From Terriglobia bacterium (GTDB lineage Bacteria; Acidobacteriota; Terriglobia; JAJPHL01), in NCBI GenBank assembly GCA_021325275.1, contig JAJPHL010000071.1, positions 124,001-188,000 on the forward strand: a DNA stretch of 64,000 bases, in the 5' to 3' direction. The position numbers and the translations under genes are program-made. Every line of letters begins with the position of its first letter. Position 1 is the stretch's first letter. The notes under the pieces were generated by a model, which saw only the letters and a list, made by a program, of their open reading frames with translations, did no database searches and was not told where the DNA came from. This document shows, piece by piece, positions 1 to 9,798 of the stretch.

Positions 1-3000
1 GCCATACGTGGTGACAACGTTGCCGTTTTGGTCGAGCGCCGTCACAGTGACATTGAACGGGACGCCTCCAAACGTGCTGGAGTTGGCGGCCACGTTGAGC
101 TGCGTGACGGTGGTGGCGGCGACATTCCTCAACTGGAAAAAGCTATCGACGTTGGGTGTGGCCTGGTCGGGTGTCGTGGCGCTGGCCGTTACCGTGTAAG
201 GGCCACCCAGAGCTGAGTTCGCGGTAAAGACTTCGGTGGCGAATCCGTTGGAATCGGTGAGGCCGGTAATAGTAGTGGAGGAATTGGAGAACAAGCCGCT
301 TGGTCCTGACGTCGGAGCCGTAAACGTCACCGGCACGCCCGGCACAAAGCCTGTCCCGTTCACTTCGCCCACCAGGGCCGCAAGGGGGTTGGCGAAAGGC
401 GCACCAATCGCACCCGACTGCCCGTCGCCGGACAGCAAATTGATCCACACGGCCTGGAGTTGCACCGCCCCGATGTCGATCTTGGCGTTCTGGGTCCGCG
501 CCATTCCGCGTTGATCAAAGACGGTCCCGGAGATTGCGGTTCCCGCGGCCAAGACGGGACTGTTCCCGTTCGGGCGCATTGTCTGCGTCGGTCCGCTGTA
601 GTCTCCCAGTGGGCTGAGCGCCGGAACGATCGGCGACGCGCCGGTTCCTACCTGATTCCCGCTTGCTCCATTGGTCAAACCAGTGAGGCCTGTTCCGTTG
701 CCAATCAGGTTGTAGCTTCCTGCGAATGCGCCGGCGCCGTCAGGTGCATTTCCAGTCGCGTCGCTGTTCGACGCGAGAATCGTATCGGTCAGGGTGCAAG
801 TGCCATTCGTCAGGCCGATGCCACCGCCGGAATCAAGCACGTTCGTGCCGCTCTGAGAGTTGCCGACAATCGTGCTGTTTTGAATCGTGCACGAACCGCC
901 GTTGTTGCTGAAGATTGCGCCACCCATCGCGGGTCCGGCGCTCGATGGATCGGTCGCTTGGTTGCCATTGAAGGTGGAATTGAGGATCGTAAGGGTGGCC
1001 GCGCCGGCGCTAAGGTTTGCGATGGCGCCTCCGCTGCCTCCCACTGCGCTATTGTCGGCGAATGTACTGGCGATGATTGAAGCCGCGCCGGTGTTTTCGA
1101 TTCCGCCGCCGTTGCCTTGGGACGTGTTGTTGGAAATCGTGCACTGATAGACGCTCAGGGTCCCTGTGGAATTGTTGTAGACAGCGCCGCCTACCGCAGC
1201 CTGATTGCCGGTCAGCGTGCAAGAGGCTAGGCTCAAGTTCCCCGAGTTGGAAATGGCGCCGCCGGCCGTCGCGTTCAGGCCGTGCTGAATCGTCACGCCG
1301 ACGATGGAGACGGTCGCGCCGCTGGCAACCGAGAAAGGCTGACACAAGCCTGCCCCATCAATAATCTGCGCGGAGGACCCGCTGATCGTCATCGTCTGCG
1401 TGATGGTCGGCAACGGGCTCAAGAGCGTAATCGTACCGTTCACGCTGAACGAAATCGTGGCCCCTCCCGAGGAGTTGCCCGTGATGATCGCCTGACGCAG
1501 CGAGCCCGTTCCGCTGTCGTTTGTATTCGTGACGACCAGAGCGGTCAACGCGAGTACGTTGATGGGATTTGAGTTACCGAAGATTGCGGGGTTGTTATAG
1601 TCGTAAACCTGAATCGTCCCGGTGCCGGGTGTGTACGATGTGGCGCTGAACGTTCCCACTCCGTTGATCAATTTCGCCGGAAATGTCGAAGCGCCGCCCA
1701 AGCTGCCGCTGTAATCGGTCACGACGCTATTGGACGCGTCGAGCGCCGTAACGGTGAAAAAGAACGGCGCGCCCACCGTTGTCGTAGACGGTGCGCTGAC
1801 ACCGAAATGCGTCGTGGCGCCGGATACGTTGGTCAGAACGAAATTCGCGCTGGAAGGTGACGCTTGATCCGGCGTGGTGGCGCTCGCGGTGACGTTGTAA
1901 GGCCCACCGACAATCGAGTTAGCCGTGACTGTCTCCGAGATCCCACCAACGTCGTTCGTGGTTTCCGTAATTGTGTTGGTCCCATTCGAAAACGTGGCGC
2001 TTGGTCCCGTCGACGGCGCGGTGAACGTCATCGTCACAAAGCCGACATCCGCGCCGGAATTATTCTCCGCTGCGAAGGCCGTCAGTTGCGTACCGAAGGC
2101 CTTATTGACCGCCCTCGATTGCGGCGTGCCAACCCGGGCATCGACCGTCAGGCCTTGGAATTGCACCGCGCCGATGTCGATCTTGCCGTTGACCACGCGC
2201 GCGTATCCGCGTTGATCGGTAGACGGCGCATTCGTCGCGCTGCCCGCACCCAGCGCCGGACTGTTCCCGTAGGGCAGCATCGTCAGCGTGGGTCCGCCAT
2301 ACCTTCCCAGTACGCTTAACGCCGGTGGGATCGGCGAAGCGCTGCTTCCCACGATGTTGCCGCTCGCTCCATTCGTCAATCCGCTCACGTTCGCGCCGTT
2401 GCCGATCAGGTTGTTGCTTCCACTGAAGGAATTCGAGTTGGTCGCGTATCCGTCGGGAGCGACGCCGTTCCCTGCGGTGTTCCCCGCCAGGATCGTGTTG
2501 GTCAACGCGCAAGTGCCATTGCAGAAAATGCCTCCGCCGTTGTCGCTGGACGCGGTGCCGGCGTATGTATTGCCGCTGATGGTGCTGTTCTGAACTGTCA
2601 GCGATCCCTGTTGCCCAACGAAGATCGCGCCGCCGCCGGCCGATCCGTTGTTTTGCGGATCGGTCGCTTGATTGCCGGCAATCGTCGAGCCGACAATCGT
2701 CATGTTCCCGATGTTGGTGGAAATTGCTCCGCCCCAGCCGCCGAATGCGGCCCCAACGGCGGTATTTCCCGACACAGTGGAATTGGTGATCGTCGCGGTG
2801 CCGTCGTTGGCGATCGCGCCGCCGGCGCCGAGATTCGGACTGTTGCTCACGGTGTTCCCGGAAATCGTGCAGTTGTTTACCGTCAACGTTCCGCCCGACT
2901 GGTTGTTGATCGCTCCGCCGGCGCCCACCGTGACTTGATTCCCAGTGATCACACAGTTGGCCAGAGCCACGGTTCCATCGAAGTTTAAAATTGCGCCGCC

Positions 3001-6000
3001 GCCGAAGGGTCCGGCACTCATGCCGTGCTGGATCGTGATCCCGGTAATCTCCAACACCGCTCCGTGTGCGACCGAGAAGGGTTGATACAAATTCGCGCCG
3101 TCAATCGTGATGCTGGACGCGCCGCCGGTGATACTCATGCCTCCGGTGATCTGCGGCAACGGACTTTGCAGCGTGATCGTGGCGCCCGATCCCAGGGCGA
3201 AAGTGATCAACGCGAAGCCCGGGTTGGCGTTCGCACTCGTAATCGCGGCACGCAGCGATCCGGTGCCGCTGTCATTGCTGTTGGTCACCTGGAACGAGGT
3301 TCCCGCGGACACGCTGACACTCGCTTGCGCCGTGAGGGACGCGTTCAGCGTGTCGGTGACCGTGATCGTCTGCGTCCCCGTATTGTTGAGCGTCACGCTG
3401 AACGTTCCCGTACCGTTGCCGGGTAGCGTGGAGTCGGCCGGAAGCGTCGCGACAACATCGCTGGAAGCGAAATGTACCGTGCCGTTGTAAATGATGGCGA
3501 TGTTATTGAACTGATCGAGCGCGTTCACCGTGACGTTGAAGGGAACGCCCGTCGTCGCGGTCGACGGCGCGCTGACGGTGAGGTGCGTGGGCGCGCTCGA
3601 CTGATTGGTCAACGAAAACCCCGTGGTCGTCGGCAACGGCTGATCGGGCGTCGTGCCTTTGGCCGCGATGGCGTACGATCCCGCAATCGTGTTGGCGGTG
3701 GCCGTAACCGCGACACTGCCCTGCGAATCCGTGACGCCGGTGATCGTGGTCGTTCCGTTCGAAAACGTGCCGCTGGCGCCGGTCGACGGCATGGTGAACG
3801 TCACCGTAAGGCCGGGAACTTCATTGGTGCACGAGCATTCTTCGGCCACGTTGAGCATGAACGGGGCGAAGAATGGAGTGCCGACGGTGGTTGTCTGGAT
3901 CGTGTCGCCGTTGGGGAGGAAAAACAGACCCTGGAACTGCGTCGCGCCAATGTCGATCTTGCCGTTTACGATTCGCGGGAATCCGCGTTGATCCGTCGAC
4001 GGGGCATTCGTCGTGCTGCCCGCGCCGAGAGCGGGACTGTTGGCGTTCGGCCGCACGGTCTGCGTAGGTCCGCCATTATTTCGGAGCGGTCCAAGCTGCG
4101 GATTGACCGGCGACGCGTTCGATCCCACGATATTTCCGTTCACGCCGTTCGTGATTCCCGACATTCCGGCGGAATTGCCGATCAGATTGTTTCCGCCGTC
4201 AACGAAAGTTCCATTGCCATCGGGACTTGTGCCCGTCGCGTCGGTATTGCCCGCGAGAATCGTGTTGGCAAGAGTGACGGAACCAGCGCTGTTCACTATG
4301 CCACCGCCGAAATCGCCGGCAATGCTCGTGTTCGTACCCAACTGACGATTGCCGGCAATCGTGCTGTTCTGGATGATGACCGGCGACCCTGCGTACAAAT
4401 AGATTCCGGCGCCGTTGGTGTACCCGGCGCCCGATACGGTGTTCCCGGTAACCGTAGACCCGATCATCGTGAAGGAGCTTTCGAGGAGTAAAATGCCGCC
4501 TCCCTCGCCGCTCGACACTGAGTTCCCCGAAAGAGTGCTGTTTGTAATCGTGAGCGCCCAGCCCGCGCTGAAAATTCCGCCTCCGCCTCCGATGTTGATC
4601 GTTCCACCAGCGCCCGAGGAGTTGTTCGAGACGGTCGAGCGAATAATGGTCAGCGTTCCCTGGCTGTTGATGCCACCGCCTTCCTGGCTGGAAGAATTGT
4701 TGCTGATCGTCGAATCGCTGATCGTGACGGTGACATTTTGCCCGATCGCCACGCCGCCGCCTTCAGTTCCCGTGTTTCCGGTGATCGCGCAGTTGGCGAT
4801 CGTCGCGTTTCCCTGAAAGAGACTCAGACCGCCGCCCGAGGTCGCTCCGGTGATCGCGCAGTAGCTGAGCGCCAATGCTCCAGTACTCGAGATCCCCTGC
4901 CAGCCGCCTTGAACCGTAAGTCCGGCGATCGCGACGGTAATTCCGCCGTGGATTCGAAAAGCATAGCTACCGTCGGCGGTCTTAATCGTAAGGTTCGACG
5001 CGTCAAGCGGCACACCGGGTCCCGTGATGCTCATGCTCTGCGTGAGTTCCAGACCCTGAGTCAGGGTGATGGTCGACCCGATCGGAATCGTCATGAAGAT
5101 CGTGCCACCGTCGGGATCGCCGTTCGCCGCCGCGACCGCCGCAGCCAGCGATCCCGCGCCCGACGCGTTCGTGTTCGACACGACGTAGTCGTTGGGCGCC
5201 GGCACCACGATCGTGGCTTGGCTCGTGATCGACGAGTTCACCGTGTCGGTCGCGGTAATCGTATCCGATCCGACGGTGTTCAAGGTGAATGGAAACGTCA
5301 CGTTGCTGATCAACGTGGAATCGGCGGGCAGCACGGCCTTGATATCGCCCGAAGCGAAATGCACCGTGCCGGTGTAACTCAGGGCGTCGTTGTTGTACTG
5401 ATCGCGCGGCTGCACTACGACGTTGAATGCGGTGCCCTGCGCCGCGCTCGACTGCGGGATCATGGAGAAGTGCGTCGCAGCCGCCGCCGTGATCGCCGGC
5501 GTAAACGTGGTGGTAATCGCACTGTTGACGGTGTCGGTTACCGTCATGGTGCTTCCGACCGTCACGAGAGTAAAAGTGAAGACGTGCGAACCGCCGTCGC
5601 TTGGCTGGAAGGTGTAGTCCGCGGGTACGGCGCTGCCCGCGCCGGCATCGGTTTTCGTAAAGTGGACCGTCCCTACGTAATTCGTAACCAGCGCGCCCGA
5701 TGCATCGCGCGCAGATATGGTTGTGCTGAACGGAATGCCGGCCGTGATCGAGGTTCCGTTCGTCAAAATCGCTTGGAAGCGGGTCGCCGAGTCCGCCACA
5801 TTGGTCAACGAGAAACTCACGCTCGACGCAGCGGCCTGATCCGGGCTCGTGGCGCTGGCGGTCACGGTATAAGCCCCGCCCGCCGTGCTGTTCGCAATGA
5901 TTGCTTCCGAGATTGTGCCGGCCGACGTCGTCACGCCGGTAATCACGTTTGAGGAATTCGAGAAGATGCTGCTCGCACCGGTCGACGGCGCTGTAAATGT

Positions 6001-7359
6001 CACCGATACGCCGGGGATCCACGTTGCAAAGCACGAGGCGCACGACTCGGTCACGTACACCGTCAACGGGTAGGTAAATGCGGTTCCGGTTCCCGCCGAT
6101 TCCGGCGTGACAGAGCCGATGTTCACCGTGAGGCCTTGTAATTGCACCGCACCGATGTCGACTTTGCCGTTAACCACGCGCGGAAATCCGCGTTGGTCGG
6201 TGGTGACCGTCGTGGCCGCCGTGCTCCCAGCGCCCAGCACGGGACTATTGCCGTTCGGCCGCAGGTTTGCGCTTAACCCGGCCAGCAAAGGATCGAGCGG
6301 CGCAACCGCTGTTCCCACTTGATTGCCGTTCGCCGCGTTGGTCAGGCCGGTCATTCCCGTTTGGTTGCCGATGAAGTTGAAGGTTCCCGCGTAGGCGCCC
6401 GCGAGGTCAGGCGCATTGCCGCTGGAATCGGTGTTCAGCGCGACGATGGTATTCGTCAGCGTGACGGAGCCGGTTGTTGTGAAGATTCCGCCGCCGGAAT
6501 CCGAAGCGCTTGCGCCAATCTGAGAGTTGTTGACGATCGTGCTGTTTTGGATCGTGACCGGTATACTGCTGGCGTTGTAGATGGCGCCGCCGCCGCCCCC
6601 TCCGGCGCTGTGCGAATCCGCCGCCTCGTTACCGGAGAATATGGTATTCACCATCGTCAACGTGGCGCCGCTGGCGTTGTAAATCGCACCGCCGCGGCCA
6701 CCGGCTGAAGGTCCGCCTAGAGAAGCATTAAACGTAAACGAGCTGTTGGAAATCGTCGCCGTGCCTTGGTTCGCCAATCCGCCGCCGCTTGTAGAACCGC
6801 TGCTGGTACTGGCGGTGCCGCCGCTGATAATGCACTGGTCGATGGTCAGGGTCCCGGCGTTGAGGATTGCGCCGCCCATGGCATTGGTCTCTCCATCGAT
6901 ATTGCTAAGGATCGCGTCGCTGCTCAGGGTCAGGGTTCCCTGGTTGAAAATCGCGCCGCCGCCTGTGGTGCTGACGCCGGACTCGATGGTCACAGCGGAA
7001 ATCGATACCGTGGCTCCGCTGGCGATCGAAAACGGTCGGTACAAATTCGCGCCGCTAATCGTGAGACTGACCGAACCCGGTCCCGTGATGCTCATGCTTT
7101 GCGTGATTTGCGGCAGCGGGCTTTGCAGAGTGATCGTGCCGAAGAGGCCGCTCTGAAACGTGATCGCCGTAGTGCCACTGAACGCATTCGCATTGATGAT
7201 CGCTTGACGCAGCGATCCAGCCCCACTGTCGTTGGTGTTCGTGACCGTTTGGGTTTGCGCGAAGAGCGAGAAACTTCCGGCCGTCAACAGGGCACACAAC
7301 AGCAACCGGCGTGCAGACGCACACCGCAGGCGTCGAAGCGAAGACAACGAAGGACGCAT
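1..7359 (-). CDS. giant secreted modular beta-helix/Ig-like protein (C-terminus beyond window)
   Basis: The frame stays open from an ATG at 7359 to the left window edge, giving 2453 codons with no stop. The start is followed by an Arg-rich n-region and a hydrophobic stretch ending SFSLFAQ, a normal signal peptide. The mature part begins with VTNTNDSGAGSLRQAI, the motif that opens choice-of-anchor Q/CSLREAI-type beta-helix proteins. Related motifs recur near residues 730, 1360 and 1940. The matching closing motif, DQRG-x-x-R followed by DIGAVQ, appears near residues 390, 1125, 1715 and 2283. Between a closing and the next opening motif lie Ig-like stretches such as NVTVTALDQNG. The protein therefore consists of four helix-plus-Ig modules. 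A surface adhesin or matrix role is inferred; no enzyme motif was seen. Anchoring cannot be judged because the C-terminus is missing. Confidence 0.9.
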   Translation of the reverse strand, partial: MRPSLSSLRRLRCASARRLLLCALLTAGSFSLFAQTQTVTNTNDSGAGSLRQAIINANAFSGTTAITFQSGLFGTITLQSPLPQITQSMSITGPGSVSLTISGANLYRPFSIASGATVSISAVTIESGVSTTGGGAIFNQGTLTLSSDAILSNIDGETNAMGGAILNAGTLTIDQCIISGGTASTSSGSTSGGGLANQGTATISNSSFTFNASLGGPSAGGRGGAIYNASGATLTMVNTIFSGNEAADSHSAGGGGGGAIYNASSIPVTIQNSTIVNNSQIGASASDSGGGIFTTTGSVTLTNTIVALNTDSSGNAPDLAGAYAGTFNFIGNQTGMTGLTNAANGNQVGTAVAPLDPLLAGLSANLRPNGNSPVLGAGSTAATTVTTDQRGFPRVVNGKVDIGAVQLQGLTVNIGSVTPESAGTGTAFTYPLTVYVTESCASCFATWIPGVSVTFTAPSTGASSIFSNSSNVITGVTTSAGTISEAIIANSTAGGAYTVTASATSPDQAAASSVSFSLTNVADSATRFQAILTNGTSITAGIPFSTTISARDASGALVTNYVGTVHFTKTDAGAGSAVPADYTFQPSDGGSHVFTFTLVTVGSTMTVTDTVNSAITTTFTPAITAAAATHFSMIPQSSAAQGTAFNVVVQPRDQYNNDALSYTGTVHFASGDIKAVLPADSTLISNVTFPFTLNTVGSDTITATDTVNSSITSQATIVVPAPNDYVVSNTNASGAGSLAAAVAAANGDPDGGTIFMTIPIGSTITLTQGLELTQSMSITGPGVPLDASNLTIKTADGSYAFRIHGGITVAIAGLTVQGGWQGISSTGALALSYCAITGATSGGGLSLFQGNATIANCAITGNTGTEGGGVAIGQNVTVTISDSTISNNSSSQEGGGINSQGTLTIIRSTVSNNSSGAGGTINIGGGGGIFSAGWALTITNSTLSGNSVSSGEGGGILLLESSFTMIGSTVTGNTVSGAGYTNGAGIYLYAGSPVIIQNSTIAGNRQLGTNTSIAGDFGGGIVNSAGSVTLANTILAGNTDATGTSPDGNGTFVDGGNNLIGNSAGMSGITNGVNGNIVGSNASPVNPQLGPLRNNGGPTQTVRPNANSPALGAGSTTNAPSTDQRGFPRIVNGKIDIGATQFQGLFFLPNGDTIQTTTVGTPFFAPFMLNVAEECSCTNEVPGLTVTFTMPSTGASGTFSNGTTTITGVTDSQGSVAVTATANTIAGSYAIAAKGTTPDQPLPTTTGFSLTNQSSAPTHLTVSAPSTATTGVPFNVTVNALDQFNNIAIIYNGTVHFASSDVVATLPADSTLPGNGTGTFSVTLNNTGTQTITVTDTLNASLTAQASVSVSAGTSFQVTNSNDSGTGSLRAAITSANANPGFALITFALGSGATITLQSPLPQITGGMSITGGASSITIDGANLYQPFSVAHGAVLEITGITIQHGMSAGPFGGGAILNFDGTVALANCVITGNQVTVGAGGAINNQSGGTLTVNNCTISGNTVSNSPNLGAGGAIANDGTATITNSTVSGNTAVGAAFGGWGGAISTNIGNMTIVGSTIAGNQATDPQNNGSAGGGAIFVGQQGSLTVQNSTISGNTYAGTASSDNGGGIFCNGTCALTNTILAGNTAGNGVAPDGYATNSNSFSGSNNLIGNGANVSGLTNGASGNIVGSSASPIPPALSVLGRYGGPTLTMLPYGNSPALGAGSATNAPSTDQRGYARVVNGKIDIGAVQFQGLTVDARVGTPQSRAVNKAFGTQLTAFAAENNSGADVGFVTMTFTAPSTGPSATFSNGTNTITETTNDVGGISETVTANSIVGGPYNVTASATTPDQASPSSANFVLTNVSGATTHFGVSAPSTTTVGAPFFFTVTALDASNSVVTDYSGSLGGASTFPAKLINGVGTFSATSYTPGTGTIQVYDYNNPAIFGNSNPINVLALTALVVTNTNDSGTGSLRQAIITGNSSGGATISFSVNGTITLLSPLPTITQTMTISGSSAQIIDGAGLCQPFSVASGATVSIVGVTIQHGLNATAGGAISNSGNLSLASCTLTGNQAAVGGAVYNNSTGTLSVYQCTISNNTSQGNGGGIENTGAASIIASTFADNSAVGGSGGAIANLSAGAATLTILNSTFNGNQATDPSSAGPAMGGAIFSNNGGSCTIQNSTIVGNSQSGTNVLDSGGGIGLTNGTCTLTDTILASNSDATGNAPDGAGAFAGSYNLIGNGTGLTGLTNGASGNQVGTGASPIVPALSPLGDYSGPTQTMRPNGNSPVLAAGTAISGTVFDQRGMARTQNAKIDIGAVQLQAVWINLLSGDGQSGAIGAPFANPLAALVGEVNGTGFVPGVPVTFTAPTSGPSGLFSNSSTTITGLTDSNGFATEVFTANSALGGPYTVTASATTPDQATPNVDSFFQLRNVAATTVTQLNVAANSSTFGGVPFNVTVTALDQNGNVVTTYG

Positions 7360-7787
7360 ACAGGCGGATCTAGCCCCTTTTTCGCACCAAACTGCCCAAC
7401 GGGGCCGGCCCGAACAATGGTTTGGGGCCATCGCTCACCGAGAGTGGAGCATACCAAACTCTGATTGGAGAGCCTTCATTAAAATTTGCGACGATCTCTT
7501 GGAGATGAAATCATTTACAACGCCGTCCGAATAATCGTCAAGTGGATATAGTTTTGGCGAAGATAAAAAGACAAGTTACAATCAGAATGTTTTCGATTGG
7601 CAGGATGCCTTACGCATCCTGAAAGAGCTTCGCGGGTTGGCTCGTTCATCTTAATCCTGTTTAGCCGCTTCAATTGGAAATGGAGAAGGAGGCGTCGCAG
7701 CTGCGAAGGGGGTTGGCGAAGGGACAGCGCGCCTAGCTTCTTTCGCCAATTTTCTCGGTTGGCCTCCATTGCGCTACGTTGATTTGC
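7360..7787. other. intergenic region upstream of the giant surface gene
   Basis: No convincing gene is present in these 428 bases. Two short opposing frames near 7515-7782 have arginine-rich, low-quality translations and no clear ribosome site. An inverted repeat with 8-base arms (TTGGCGAA at 7713-7720 and TTCGCCAA at 7742-7749) could be a hairpin at the end of the GH130 gene, but no T-run follows. The promoter of the giant gene should lie here. A GG-N10-GC match at about 7383-7398 is too close to the ATG to be convincing. Confidence 0.5.
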
Positions 7788-8723
7788 TTACAATGCAGGC
7801 CGGCCATGATCCAAACAGAGCGCCACTAGATCCGCAACCGCTGCTTCACCAACGCACATGACCGTGTCCGCGCCGCCCCAGTAGATTTTCACCGTGCCGT
7901 CGGGCTCCGCAACGGCGCCGCACGTGAAAACAACGTTGTGGACGTATCCGCTGATCTCCCACGGATCGGTAGGTTGTAGGATCCACGAGTCGCCGACGCC
8001 GATGATCTTCGCCGGATCGGCCAAATCATGCAGCGCGACGCCCAAGCGATATACGGAGCCGTCCATCGTCTTGAAGACGCCGTGATAGATCGAGAGCCAA
8101 CCTTGTGGCGTTCGGATCGGCGGCGCTCCGGGGCCGATCTTCATTTCGTCCCAATGATATGGCACCGGTCGCATAACCAGTTCGGCGTCGCCCCAGTAAA
8201 TCAAATCAGGTGAGTAGGAAATCCAAATGGACCACGGCGCGATTTCCGAATGCGGACGGTCGAGCCGCGCATAGCGCCCGTTGAATTTTTCCGGAAAGAT
8301 CACAACGTTGCGGTAATCGGCCTCGGTGATCAACGATACTTTTTCCGACTTGCAAAAATCTGTCGTCTTGGCCAGCGCGATCCTCACGCCATTTCGCGAG
8401 TACGCGCTGTAGGTGATGAGATACTCGTCGTCGAGGAGTGTCACGCGCGGGTCTTCCACGCCAAACTCTTCGTAGGCGGCGAATGGTCCTTCGGCCGCGG
8501 GAGTCAGAAACGGCGCGGGATCGGCCGTGAAATCAAATCCGTTGTGGCTGCGCGCCAAACCAATAATCGATCGTCCTGTGCGCAGGTGCGAACGGAAAAG
8601 CATGATGTATTCGTCTCCATGCTTTACGACGGCCGCATTGTGGACTGTTTCCACCGCATACGGAATCTGCGCCTTCGTGAGGATCGGATTGCGGTGGTAT
8701 CGCCGGACAATATCGGATTGCAT
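7788..8723 (-). CDS. GH130 family beta-mannoside phosphorylase/hydrolase
   Basis: The 311-residue protein has the five-bladed propeller signatures of glycoside hydrolase family 130. These are an N-terminal RRYHRNPILT, then GVEDPRV, then IFPEKFNGRYARLDRP, then KIGPGAPPI with GWLSIYHGV, and near the end VVFTCGA with YWGGADTVM. Family members phosphorolyse or hydrolyse beta-1,2- or beta-1,4-linked mannosides. There is no signal peptide, so it probably acts in the cytoplasm. The start is fixed by the conserved N-terminus and an AAGGAGG ribosome site ten bases before the ATG. It sits directly behind a GT4 glycosyltransferase, a pairing that suggests turnover of a mannose-containing glycan. The exact substrate cannot be read from sequence. 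Confidence 0.9.
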   Translation of the reverse strand: MQSDIVRRYHRNPILTKAQIPYAVETVHNAAVVKHGDEYIMLFRSHLRTGRSIIGLARSHNGFDFTADPAPFLTPAAEGPFAAYEEFGVEDPRVTLLDDEYLITYSAYSRNGVRIALAKTTDFCKSEKVSLITEADYRNVVIFPEKFNGRYARLDRPHSEIAPWSIWISYSPDLIYWGDAELVMRPVPYHWDEMKIGPGAPPIRTPQGWLSIYHGVFKTMDGSVYRLGVALHDLADPAKIIGVGDSWILQPTDPWEISGYVHNVVFTCGAVAEPDGTVKIYWGGADTVMCVGEAAVADLVALCLDHGRPAL

Positions 8724-9754
8724 GATTTGCGCGCCTCCTTTTCAAAGATTGTTGAGTAAACGCGTTCGTAGGCTTCGACCATCGTGGAAATCGTAAATAA
8801 CTTTTCCACGCGGTTGCGGCACGTCTGGCGATCAATTCCTGAAAGCCGCCCGAGCATGCCGACCGCTTCCGCCACGTTGTTCACCAAGAAACCGGTACAG
8901 CCATGGGAAATCACTTCGCGGCACGAGCCCAGGTTCATCGCGATGACCGGAACACCGGCGGCATTCGCCTCCGCCAGGACGAGCCCGAATCGCTCCGGGA
9001 TCGTATTCAAGTGGAGAAGCCCGCGGGCCCGCGCGAACAACTCGTTCTTGCCGGCAACGTCGACGGGACCGATGTAGCGAATGCGATCATTTAGGTGCGG
9101 TTTGACATGCTCGTTAAAATACGCTTGGTCTTGGATGATTCCGGCGATCGTCAGAGGCAACCCGCTTTGACGCGCGACTTCGATGGCCAGGTGTACGCCT
9201 TTGTCCGGATGGATGCGGCCCAGAAAAATCAGATCGTCGCCGCTGTGTGACTGGAACGGATACAGCGCCAGGTCAATCCCATTGTAGACCGTCGCCAAAT
9301 AATTCAATCCCGGAGCGCGGTCGGAGTCGCTGATGGAGACAAAATATCCGTCACGATATTTTTCGTAGACGGGCATGATTCGCGGCGACGAGAATCCGTG
9401 GATCGTCGTGAGGACCGGCGTTTTGATCAGCCGTGTGTAGGTCAACGCCATGAAGTCGTAGTGGCTGTGGATCAGATCGAACTCGGCGGCGTGCTCGAAT
9501 ACTTCGGAAATGTGCAGATACTCGGCGACCTTGGGGTCAGCGGCGCGGTCTTCTTCGTAGCCGCGCTCCACGACCGCGTGCAGGCGTGCGCGAGTGACGG
9601 AATCGCCCGTGGCGAACAGCGTAACGTCCCACCCGCGAGCGACCAGACCCTCGGTGATGTTGGCGGCCACGGTTTCCCAAGCGCCGTATTGCCGGGGCGG
9701 AGTGCGCCACGCGACGGGCGAGAGAATGGCGATGCGCTTCGTGGATTTCGTCAC
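8624..9754 (-). CDS. GT4 family glycosyltransferase
   Basis: A GT-B glycosyltransferase of about 376 residues. The N-terminal half has a typical first strand (KRIAILSPVAWRTPPRQYG) and HSHYDFM. The C-terminal half holds NGIDLALYPF, FLGRIHPDKGV and the donor-sugar signature PERFGLVLAEANAAGVPVIAMN with its E-x7-E pattern. The likely donor is a nucleotide sugar. I chose the GTG at 9754 because the family N-terminus begins there; the open frame upstream runs through a palindromic repeat and looks non-coding. The last 33 residues are Arg/Ser-rich, unlike the family, and are encoded in the 100 bases that overlap the GH130 gene, so the original stop may have been lost. Confidence 0.88.
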   Translation of the reverse strand: MTKSTKRIAILSPVAWRTPPRQYGAWETVAANITEGLVARGWDVTLFATGDSVTRARLHAVVERGYEEDRAADPKVAEYLHISEVFEHAAEFDLIHSHYDFMALTYTRLIKTPVLTTIHGFSSPRIMPVYEKYRDGYFVSISDSDRAPGLNYLATVYNGIDLALYPFQSHSGDDLIFLGRIHPDKGVHLAIEVARQSGLPLTIAGIIQDQAYFNEHVKPHLNDRIRYIGPVDVAGKNELFARARGLLHLNTIPERFGLVLAEANAAGVPVIAMNLGSCREVISHGCTGFLVNNVAEAVGMLGRLSGIDRQTCRNRVEKLFTISTMVEAYERVYSTIFEKEARKSCNPILSGDTTAIRSSRRRRFRMRWKQSTMRPS

Positions 9755-9773
9755 AGGTGTCTCACGAAAATTC

Positions 9774-9794
9774 GGACAGGCAAGATGCCTGTCC
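9774..9794. repeat. perfect short palindrome (9-base arms)
   Basis: The arms are GGACAGGCA (9774-9782) and TGCCTGTCC (9786-9794) around a 3-base loop. It lies between the zinc-ribbon stop and the GT4 start and resembles short interspersed palindromes rather than a terminator, since no T-run follows. No second copy was noticed in this window. Confidence 0.6.
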
Positions 9795-9798
9795 CACC

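Noticed and set aside
4738-5952. A 404-codon plus-strand frame, and others at 460-1080 and 3472-4491
   Set aside because: They are mirror frames of the giant surface gene; high GC and few stop codons on the opposite strand explain their length.
7383-7398. GG-N10-GC match before the giant gene
   Set aside because: It is only 24 bases from the ATG, no TGCA palindrome lies behind it and no ribosome site would fit.
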